Assembly (NCBI GenBank): GCA_045650425.1 | Contig: JAZRRD010000044.1 | Location: 1 to 25,207 of the forward strand | Origin: RGIG1752 sp045650425 | GTDB taxonomy: Bacteria; Bacillota_I; Bacilli_A; RF39; UBA660 | Length of the DNA stretch: 25,207 nt | Direction of reading: 5' to 3' | Shown: one piece after another, positions 1 to 4,956 of the stretch | Layout: the number at the start of each line of letters is the position of its first letter | How positions within the stretch are numbered: the first letter of the stretch is position 1 | Notes under the pieces: model-generated | Databases searched by the model: none | The model's input: the letters and a program-made list of their open reading frames with translations, nothing else | Told to the model about the DNA's origin: nothing | Translations under genes and position numbers: made by a program

Positions 1-1
1 A

Positions 2-844
2 GTGCTAACACTAGGAATAACAATAGCACTAGGATTTGATTTTGAAAGTTTTGAATTTAAATTAAGATTAAGAATGTTAATTGGTATAGTAATTGGGTTA
101 ATATTGATAGGTTTTAAATGCTTTAAAATGATAAGTCCTAATAGTGTAGGAATAATTTATAATCCATTTAAAGAAGGAGTTCAAGCTGAAACATTAGGTG
201 AAGGATTTACAACAAAATCACCTCTAACAAAAATTTATGAATTATCAACAACAGTAAAAGAAATGAATTTTGAAAATTTAAGTGTTCAGACAATGGACAG
301 CCAATGGATTAATACTAAATTACAAATACAAGCAAGAATTGATAAAACACAAGCATTTGAGTATTTTAAAAAATATAAGAATAGTGATTTAGAAGATATA
401 TCAAGTATTATAAGTAATACTATTAAAAGCGAATTAGAAAGTGTAACAATTCAATATAATGTAATTGAAATATTAGGTGAAGCAAGAGAAGAAATTGTAA
501 ATAAAACATTAAAATTAGTACAAGAAGAATTATTAAAAGATGGTATTTTAGTAGAAAGACTTGTGATTGTTGATACAGATGCAGGAGAAAAAATTGAAAA
601 TGCAATAGCACAAGAAGCAGTAGCGAAGAAAAATGTTGATACTGCTAAATATAAAAAGGAACAAGCAGAATTAGAAGGTCAAGCAAAAATTGTAGAAGCA
701 GAAGCTACAGCAAAAGCAAATGCACTACTTGAAAAATCTTTAACTGATGAAGTAATTGCAAAACAATTTATTGAAAAATGGGATGGAAAATTACCAACAA
801 CATATGCAGGAGAGGATGTAATGAGTATATTTAATCTAAAATAG
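2..844 (+). CDS. SPFH/prohibitin-like membrane-anchored protein (5' end probably missing)
   Basis: The protein resembles prohibitin/stomatin (SPFH, band 7) proteins, which form large membrane-attached ring or cage assemblies. A hydrophobic segment (about residues 25-42, IGIVIGLILIGFKC) is followed by the SPFH core, with phrases typical of phage prohibitin-like proteins such as NSVGIIYNPFKEGVQ. A long Ala/Glu/Lys-rich helical region follows (about 195-245, AIAQEAVAKKNVDTAKYKKE), as in the oligomerising helix of the family. The frame is open from the window edge and the GTG at base 2 has no visible ribosome binding site, so the true start probably lies upstream. Prohibitin-like genes are known from Firmicute phages, but their role there is not established. 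It lies 10 bases ahead of a small membrane protein, so the two may act together at the membrane. Family assignment is fairly sure; function is not. Confidence 0.75.
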   Translation: MLTLGITIALGFDFESFEFKLRLRMLIGIVIGLILIGFKCFKMISPNSVGIIYNPFKEGVQAETLGEGFTTKSPLTKIYELSTTVKEMNFENLSVQTMDSQWINTKLQIQARIDKTQAFEYFKKYKNSDLEDISSIISNTIKSELESVTIQYNVIEILGEAREEIVNKTLKLVQEELLKDGILVERLVIVDTDAGEKIENAIAQEAVAKKNVDTAKYKKEQAELEGQAKIVEAEATAKANALLEKSLTDEVIAKQFIEKWDGKLPTTYAGEDVMSIFNLK

Positions 845-854
845 GGAGGAATAG

Positions 855-1061
855 ATGAAAAAAATAATAACTATTTTCTTAACACCAGTATTTGTTTTAA
901 TTATGTTTTTAAAACGTATATTTGATTTGATCTATCCAGTATCTAGCGGAATGGCAGAAACACTTAATGATTTATTTTGTGATATGTATGAATTTTGGAA
1001 AAAAGTATTTAAATGGGATGAACTAACGGATGAGGTAAATAAGTTCAAAAACAAGGAGTGA
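855..1061 (+). CDS. small membrane protein, unknown function
   Basis: This 68-residue protein has a hydrophobic N-terminal segment (about residues 4-20, IITIFLTPVFVLIMF) followed by a charged, aromatic C-terminal part (FWKKVFKWDEL). That predicts one membrane helix with a short tail. A strong GGAGG at 845-849 sits 5 bases ahead of the ATG. The gene lies between the prohibitin-like gene and the helix-turn-helix regulator and is probably co-transcribed with both. It ends in TGA, one of only two TGA stops identified here. I do not recognise a family. It could be a partner of the prohibitin-like protein, but this rests only on adjacency and the shared membrane location. Confidence 0.65.
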   Translation: MKKIITIFLTPVFVLIMFLKRIFDLIYPVSSGMAETLNDLFCDMYEFWKKVFKWDELTDEVNKFKNKE

Positions 1062-1065
1062 TTTT

Positions 1066-1470
1066 ATGAAAAATTACTACCAACAATTAAGTGAATTAAG
1101 ACTTGCAGAAGCAAGACTAAATACTTTAAAAGAAAAGAAGATGTTATTAGAAACAGAAGCAACAAGAACAACAAGTCAATTAAGAGAAGTTGCTATATTT
1201 GGTACAGGGCAAAGTGATTTAATGACTAACTATGCAATATTATGTGAAGAATTAGACAAACAAATAGTAGCAACAGAAGAAGAAATAAAGATATTAAAAA
1301 AAGGACTTGCCCAAATGGACAATATCCTTAAAAACATAAGTGGAATTGAAGAAAGAATTTTTAGGTTATATTACATAGAAAACAAAAATCCCACTCAAAT
1401 ATCGTTTATTATACCATGCGATAGAAGGACTGTTTATAGGTATTTATCAAAAATTAAACAAAAAATGTAG
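1066..1470 (+). CDS. sigma/ArpU-like phage late transcription regulator
   Basis: The 134-residue protein has a long N-terminal coiled-coil region (about residues 5-95, rich in Leu, Glu and Lys). A C-terminal helix-turn-helix follows (about 95-133), with an EERIFRLYYIE helix and the recognition helix DRRTVYRYLSKIKQ. This layout matches the small ArpU/RinA/DUF1492-type regulators of Firmicute phages, whose C-terminus resembles sigma-70 region 4 and which activate late genes. The start is clear: AAGGAG at 1053-1058, 7 bases before the ATG. The gene ends directly in front of a promoter carrying two TGCCACA boxes (1473 and 1484), the usual position for the target of such a regulator. That it binds these boxes is inferred from position. 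Confidence 0.75.
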   Translation: MKNYYQQLSELRLAEARLNTLKEKKMLLETEATRTTSQLREVAIFGTGQSDLMTNYAILCEELDKQIVATEEEIKILKKGLAQMDNILKNISGIEERIFRLYYIENKNPTQISFIIPCDRRTVYRYLSKIKQKM

Positions 1471-1471
1471 G

Positions 1472-1510
1472 TTGCCACACTTGTGCCACAATATTTTTGT
1501 TATTATGATA
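1472..1510 (+). promoter_or_regulatory. candidate phage late promoter with two TGCCACA boxes
   Basis: A -35-like TTGTGC (1481-1486) is followed after 17 bases by TATGAT (1504-1509). An overlapping extended -10 reading, TGTTATTAT (1498-1506), is also possible. Two direct copies of TGCCACA at 1473-1479 and 1484-1490 are 11 bases apart, about one helical turn, so a dimeric activator could bind one face of the DNA. The promoter starts directly after the stop codon of the sigma/ArpU-like gene and points into the structured non-coding region and the packaging genes. Promoter activity and the identity of the regulator are inferred. Confidence 0.6.
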
Positions 1511-1890
1511 GCGTGAGTTAATCGAAATTCACACGAAACCACTAATGAACTGCATATGGAACAGGTAAATCCTTCATATCTGCACTACCTAATAGGTAGT
1601 GTACTGAGTAATATAGTATTGTAATGATTTAGTTTGAACTGATTACTATTGTGCTTTTTGGCTACTGCACATTCTATATTATTTAGTACAGTATCTATTA
1701 AGATACTATGTTCATTAATTTCAACGATATAACATGCACTACTCTTAATGGGTAGTGTACTGGTGATATATAGTTTCCACAGTTTCCATATATCATTAGT
1801 ACAGTATCCATTAATAGTAAAGCACCACTAAAAATAACTTGTAGTTTCATACCTTATTGAAATATAAACACTCCTATCTAGTGGTGCAAA
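1511..1890 (+). ncRNA. candidate large structured non-coding RNA with a duplicated hairpin module
   Basis: No plausible gene lies in this stretch, but many perfect or wobble-tolerant helices do. A 5' hairpin pairs 1513-1519 with 1526-1532. An 8-bp stem, 1543-1550 with 1710-1717, closes a domain. Inside it are hairpin A1 (1583-1590 with 1594-1601), a 15-bp arm B1 (1602-1616 with 1674-1688, two G-U pairs) tipped by TGTGC/GCACA (1650-1654 with 1667-1671), and AGTATCT/AGATACT (1690-1696 with 1701-1707). A second copy follows: hairpin A2 (1737-1744 with 1750-1757) and arm B2 (1758-1771 with 1788-1801). A 3' hairpin pairs GCACCACTA 1822-1830 with 1879-1887. The RNA would start at the late promoter just upstream and run on into the HNH gene, since no U-tract follows. 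I cannot match it to a named family. GOLLD and ROOL are phage-linked large RNAs, but both are longer as I know them. Confidence 0.7.
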
Positions 1891-1956
1891 TTAAGTCATA
1901 GAAATATGGCTTATTTTTTATGGTTAAAATTAAATATAGTTAAAAGGAATGGTTGT

Positions 1957-2337
1957 ATGATATTCAAATTATGCAGAAGATGTAAAACAACTATAGAGCA
2001 TCCAGCAACATATTGTTCTAAATGCCAAGAAATATTTGATGAAAAACAATTAGAGCTGCAGCGAGAAAGAGATAGAAGATACAACAAGAAACGAGATCCT
2101 AAATATAAACAATTCTATAATAGCAACGAATGGAAGTTGTTAAAGGATAAGAAACTTCAAGATGAACAATATAGATGTGAGAGATGCAAGAAGTTAGCAA
2201 CAGAAATACATCATATAAAATACATACAAACAGAAGAAGGATGGCCGTTAAGGTTAGATTATGACAACCTAGAAGCATTATGTGTAGACTGCCACAATTA
2301 TAGACATACAAGATTCCAAAGAAAGAAGGTGAGATAA
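1957..2337 (+). CDS. HNH endonuclease of the DNA packaging machinery
   Basis: The ATG at 1957 is preferred because AAGGA (1944-1948) lies 8 bases before it, whereas the in-frame ATG at 1906 has no ribosome binding site. The 126-residue protein begins with a zinc-ribbon-like double CxxC (C6/C9 and C20/C23), then a charged helix with YNSNEWKLL. The HNH core follows: CERC (74-77), the His pair at 85-86 (IHHIKYI), the Asn in NLEALC (104) and CVDCHNYRH (109-117). This is the type found next to terminase genes in cos phages such as HK97 (gp74), where it works with terminase in cos cleavage and packaging. The context fits: a candidate cos site is about 350 bases downstream. A homing role is less likely because no interrupted gene is seen nearby. 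Confidence 0.88.
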   Translation: MIFKLCRRCKTTIEHPATYCSKCQEIFDEKQLELQRERDRRYNKKRDPKYKQFYNSNEWKLLKDKKLQDEQYRCERCKKLATEIHHIKYIQTEEGWPLRLDYDNLEALCVDCHNYRHTRFQRKKVR

Positions 2338-2565
2338 ATGATATTAAAACAAATAGTATGTGATGAAACAGACCTAACATTAACTAAAGAAAAGAAAGTA
2401 ATTAAACCTGGTGAAGTGTTTACTATTGATGATGAAGAAAGAGCAAATGAAATACTAGCAGCTACATTTAAAGGTAAACCAGTAGCCGAACTAGTAGAAG
2501 AACCAAAGAAAGATGAACCAGAAGAAGATAAACCTGCAAAGAAAACTACATCTAAAAAGAAATAA
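2338..2565 (+). CDS. small acidic phage protein, paralogue of the 8858 gene
   Basis: This 75-residue protein starts immediately after the HNH stop codon, with AAGGTGAGATA just upstream as a weak binding site. Its first 50 residues match the protein at 8858: LTLTKEKKVIKPGEVFTIDD against LTLKEEDKVLNFGEEFEVEE, then ILAATFKGKPVAEL against ILKATFNGRPVVEF. The C-terminus is a low-complexity Glu/Pro/Lys tail (EEPKKDEPEEDKP) ending in TSKKK. The shared unit looks like a small folded domain with a variable tail. Similar short proteins occur among phage head genes, but I know no defined function. A role in head assembly or decoration is possible because the paralogue sits directly before the capsid gene. 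Confidence 0.75.
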   Translation: MILKQIVCDETDLTLTKEKKVIKPGEVFTIDDEERANEILAATFKGKPVAELVEEPKKDEPEEDKPAKKTTSKKK

Positions 2566-2577
2566 TAGTATCTTATT

Positions 2578-2618
2578 AAACACCATTTAAAAGCATTTTA
2601 AGAGGTGTTTTTATTTTG
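2578..2618 (+). terminator. rho-independent terminator after the HNH unit
   Basis: AAACACC (2578-2584) pairs with GGTGTTT (2604-2610). After a two-base internal loop, TTAAAA (2587-2592) pairs with TTTTAA (2596-2601) around a GCA loop. The T-rich TTTATTTT follows. It would end transcripts that started at the promoter near 1500, so the genes downstream need read-through or another promoter. Confidence 0.7.
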
Positions 2619-2682
2619 TGATATAAAGTATCGAACTAATTTCTAACTAACGAAACAACACTACAAAACAGCACTTAAAATA

Positions 2683-2765
2683 AGACCAGGGGTAGGTAAA
2701 AAAGTTTTGTTTACCTCCTGGGGAACGGTGCGGGGGAATGTTTTGTGGCAAAAAGTCCCTAAATG
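2683..2765 (+). other. GC-rich island with hairpin, candidate cos (packaging) site
   Basis: Between the terminator and the next gene lies a run far richer in G and C than its surroundings, including CTCCTGGGGAACGGTGCGGG (2715-2734). A bulged hairpin pairs CCAGG (2686-2690) with CCTGG (2717-2721) and AGGTAAA (2694-2700) with TTTACCT (2710-2716). An inverted copy of the promoter box TGCCACA is at 2744-2750. In cos phages that carry an HNH packaging nuclease, cos lies between the HNH gene and the terminase genes, often as a GC-rich patch, which fits this position. The actual cut positions cannot be read from sequence alone. The remainder of 2619-2798 shows no gene. Confidence 0.45.
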
Positions 2766-2798
2766 GAAATTTGAATTTAAAAATTTGGAGTGAACTTA

Positions 2799-3392
2799 AT
2801 GCAAATTAAAATGATTAACATTAATGAAATTATTCCTTATGAAAATAATCCTAGAAATAATGATGAAGCAGTAGAACCAGTTATGAAAAGTATTAAAGAA
2901 TTTGGTTTTAAAGTACCAATGGTTATTGATAAAAATAATGTAATTGTTGCAGGACATACAAGGTATAAGGCAGCAATGAAATTAAATTTAGAATCAGTTC
3001 CTTGTATTATTGCTGATGATCTAACCGAAGAACAAATTAGAGCATTTAGATTAGCAGACAATAAAGTTGGTGAAATTGCTACTTGGGATTATAATGCACT
3101 TAATTTTGAATTAGAAAATATTTTAGATTTAGATATGACAATGTTTGATTTTGAAATTGAAGAAATTGAAGATACTTTTGGAACTGATTTTGAATTACCT
3201 GATGAAGATAAACCACAAACAAGAACAATTACATTAAGTTTGGCAGAAGAACAATATCAAATTGCTATGAAATGTATCGACTATATAACAGATAATAATT
3301 TAATAGTTCATGATTTTGACAATGCTAATAAAAAAAGTAATGCATTATTTGAGGTGGTTTATGAATGGGCAGAGCAAAAGACATTGTTGTAA
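2799..3392 (+). CDS. ParB/sulfiredoxin-like domain protein (phage)
   Basis: The start is placed at ATG 2799 because TTGGAG (2785-2790) sits 8 bases upstream; the in-frame GTG at 2790 overlaps that site. The 197-residue protein has an N-terminal ParB-like domain: NNPR (16-19), VIVAGHTRYKAAMKL with the GHTR motif at 52-55, and EQIRAFRLADNK after it. The second half is acidic and not recognised, without the helix-turn-helix of chromosomal ParB. Phage proteins of this type often sit beside or are fused to DNA methyltransferases. Here the partner is the Mom-like gene, which overlaps its last 28 bases and is probably translationally coupled. It may help find or prepare DNA for modification, which is inference. 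ParB-like domains may bind CTP or nick DNA; neither activity can be assigned from sequence alone. Confidence 0.82.
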   Translation: MQIKMININEIIPYENNPRNNDEAVEPVMKSIKEFGFKVPMVIDKNNVIVAGHTRYKAAMKLNLESVPCIIADDLTEEQIRAFRLADNKVGEIATWDYNALNFELENILDLDMTMFDFEIEEIEDTFGTDFELPDEDKPQTRTITLSLAEEQYQIAMKCIDYITDNNLIVHDFDNANKKSNALFEVVYEWAEQKTLL

Positions 3393-4078
3393 AAGTAATA
3401 CCTAGTAAGATAGCAAATGAATTTGTTAAGAAACATCATTATAGTGGTAAGGTAGTAAACAATAGTAAATTACATTTTGGTGTATTCCTAGATAATAAAT
3501 TACATGGTGTTATGAGTTATGGTTCTAGTTTAGATAAGTCTAAAATGATTGGCCTAGTTAAAGGCACTAGATGGAATGAGTTCCTAGAACTTAATAGAAT
3601 GGCATTTGATGATGTACTTCCTAGAAATAGTGAAAGTAGGGCAATTAGTCAAAGTATTAAACTAATTAAAAAGAATGCACCTCATATTAAATGGATCATA
3701 AGTTTTGCAGATGGTTGTCAATGTGGAGATGGAACTATATATAGAGCAAGTAATTTTGTTTTAACAGCTATTAAACCAAATGAAGCACTATATAGATTGC
3801 CAAGTGGCGAAGTAATACATCAAATTACATTACAATCTAATCCTACACAACCTAGACCAGAGTTAGGTGGTAAATGCCTATATGATGTGAGCGGTGGAAG
3901 TTATTCAATAAAAAAATGGTTAGAAATTAGTGGTGCAGAAGTAGTTAAGGGTTATCAATTAAGATATATATACTTTATAGATAAAAGTTATAGAAATAAA
4001 TTAACAGTACCAATTATTCCATTTAGCAAAATAAATGAAATTGGTGCAGGAATGTATAAAGGAAAAAAAAGAGAATAA
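3365..4078 (+). CDS. mom: Mom-family adenine modification protein
   Basis: The 237-residue protein resembles the Mom family, named after the phage Mu protein that converts adenine to N6-carbamoylmethyladenine and so shields DNA from host restriction. Recognisable phrases are PSKIANEFVKKHHYSGKVV near the N-terminus, LHFGVFLDNKLHGVMSYG, WNEFLELNRMAFDDVLPRNS, then IKWIISFADGCQCGDGTIYR and ASNFVLTAI, in keeping with a GNAT-like acyltransferase fold. AGGTGG (3352-3357) lies 7 bases before the ATG. It overlaps the ParB-like gene by 28 bases. Mu regulates mom through Com and an occluded binding site; I see no Com-like gene and no stem hiding this site. Family assignment is confident. Whether it still makes the Mu-type modification is not certain. 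Confidence 0.82.
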   Translation: MGRAKDIVVKVIPSKIANEFVKKHHYSGKVVNNSKLHFGVFLDNKLHGVMSYGSSLDKSKMIGLVKGTRWNEFLELNRMAFDDVLPRNSESRAISQSIKLIKKNAPHIKWIISFADGCQCGDGTIYRASNFVLTAIKPNEALYRLPSGEVIHQITLQSNPTQPRPELGGKCLYDVSGGSYSIKKWLEISGAEVVKGYQLRYIYFIDKSYRNKLTVPIIPFSKINEIGAGMYKGKKRE

Positions 4079-4091
4079 AAGATTATTAAAG

Positions 4092-4140
4092 CCTTTCTTT
4101 TTATGGTGTTAAATAGTATGACTGATACCAGAAAGGAAGG
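4092..4140 (+). promoter_or_regulatory. structured leader overlapping the ssb ribosome binding site
   Basis: TGGTGTTA (4104-4111) pairs with TGATACCA (4123-4130) in 8 bp with two wobbles. The helix then continues with CCTTTC (4092-4097) pairing with GAAAGG (4131-4136) across a six-base left bulge. The last segment covers the front of the GGAAGG binding site of the SSB gene (about 4134-4140). Folding would therefore reduce ssb translation. This is a prediction from pairing only. Confidence 0.4.
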
Positions 4141-4146
4141 AAGAAA

Positions 4147-4455
4147 ATGCTAAATCAAATAGTGGTAGTTGGTCGTATGGTTTCAGACCCACAAATAAAT
4201 GAAACTGAAAATGGAAAGGTTGCTACAATAACACTAGCAGTACCTAGAAGTTATAAAAATGAAAATGGAGAATATGAAACAGATTTTATACCTTGTGTTT
4301 TATGGAAAGGAATAGCAACAAATACTTGTGAATATTGTAAAAAAGGTGATTTGATAGGAATTAAAGGAAGAATGCAAAGTATAGAAAATAAACTTGAAAT
4401 TATAGCAGAAAAAGTAACATTTTTATCAAGTAAACCAACAAAAGAAGAGGCCTAA
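4147..4455 (+). CDS. ssb: single-stranded DNA-binding protein (short form)
   Basis: A 102-residue OB-fold SSB: it opens with MLNQIVVVGRMVSDPQI, followed by ITLAVPRSYKN, ETDFIPCVLWKGIA and KGDLIGIKGRMQS, all classical SSB blocks. It ends soon after the OB fold with SKPTKEEA. The long flexible linker and acidic DDDIPF-type tip that recruit partner proteins in bacterial SSBs are missing, so it probably coats single strands without the usual docking. GGAAGG (about 4135-4140) precedes the ATG and lies partly in a predicted hairpin. It sits between mom and terS rather than with replication genes, which is unusual. The stop codon TAA at 4453-4455 lies inside a small hairpin. Confidence 0.92.
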   Translation: MLNQIVVVGRMVSDPQINETENGKVATITLAVPRSYKNENGEYETDFIPCVLWKGIATNTCEYCKKGDLIGIKGRMQSIENKLEIIAEKVTFLSSKPTKEEA

Positions 4456-4468
4456 TAGGCTTTTTTTG
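4444..4468 (+). terminator. weak terminator or attenuator at the end of ssb
   Basis: GCCT (4450-4453) pairs with AGGC (4457-4460) around a three-base loop, extended by weak A-T and G-T pairs with the following run of seven T (4461-4467). The stem is short and overlaps the ssb stop codon, so ribosomes would usually disrupt it. It may give partial termination before terS. Confidence 0.4.
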
Positions 4469-4493
4469 TTGAATTAAAAAAGGAGGTGATAAT

Positions 4494-4955
4494 GTGGCTA
4501 GACCTAGACAACCAATAGAATTAGTAAAAGCAAAAGGTAAAAAGCATTTAACAAAAGCCGAGATTGAAGCAAGAGAAAAGGCAGAATTGAAAGTCAATCT
4601 AAAAAATGTTTTACCACCTGAATATTTACCTCCAAAATTAAAAGAAGAATTTGTAGATATTGCTAATAAATTATTAATCGTTGGTGTTATGACAGAATTA
4701 GATGAAGATTGTCTTGCCCGTTATCTCCTTTCTAAACAAAATTATTTGCAATATACAAGTATGCTGAACAAAGCAACAAAGCATAACAAAATAATTGAAA
4801 TGGAAAAATTAATGACAATGCAAGACAAAGCATTTAAACAATGCCGAGCTTGTGCAAATGATTTAGGATTAACTATTGCATCAAGATGTAAATTAGTAAT
4901 GCCGACAGTAGAAGAAAAGCCAAAAGAAAATAAGTTCAGTAAATTTGGTGGGTAG
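4494..4955 (+). CDS. terS: terminase small subunit, P27 family
   Basis: The 153-residue protein recognises phage DNA and starts packaging. Features of the P27 (Terminase_4) family are the basic N-terminus MARPRQPIELVKAKGKKHLT, then VLPPEYLPPKLKEEFVDIA, GVMTELDEDCLARYL and the C-terminal LGLTIASRCKL, ending in KFSKFGG. The start is GTG 4494, supported by AGGAGGTGAT at 4481-4490. An ATG two bases upstream (4492) is out of frame and stops after eight codons. It directly precedes the terminase large subunit, whose start overlaps the terS end or lies immediately after it. Length and context are typical. Confidence 0.92.
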   Translation: MARPRQPIELVKAKGKKHLTKAEIEAREKAELKVNLKNVLPPEYLPPKLKEEFVDIANKLLIVGVMTELDEDCLARYLLSKQNYLQYTSMLNKATKHNKIIEMEKLMTMQDKAFKQCRACANDLGLTIASRCKLVMPTVEEKPKENKFSKFGG

Positions 4956-4956
4956 T

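Noticed and set aside
1583..1757. CRISPR-like or simple repeat array
   Set aside because: Only two copies, with changed arms that keep pairing; no spacers and no cas genes. It is better read as a duplicated RNA module.
1822..1887. 3' hairpin of the RNA as a terminator
   Set aside because: The 9-bp stem is not followed by a T-run; transcription probably continues into the HNH gene.
1471..1905. Group I intron hosting the HNH gene
   Set aside because: The flanks do not form a split gene, I see no intron core pairing pattern, and the HNH protein is of the terminase-associated type.
1906..1956. Upstream ATG start for the HNH gene (17 extra codons)
   Set aside because: No ribosome binding site precedes 1906, while ATG 1957 has AAGGA at the right distance and begins next to the first CxxC.
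2790..2798. GTG start for the ParB-like gene
   Set aside because: It overlaps the TTGGAG binding site that serves ATG 2799.
4945..4956. TTG start for terL
   Set aside because: ATG 4957 is a better codon and has GGTGG a few bases upstream.
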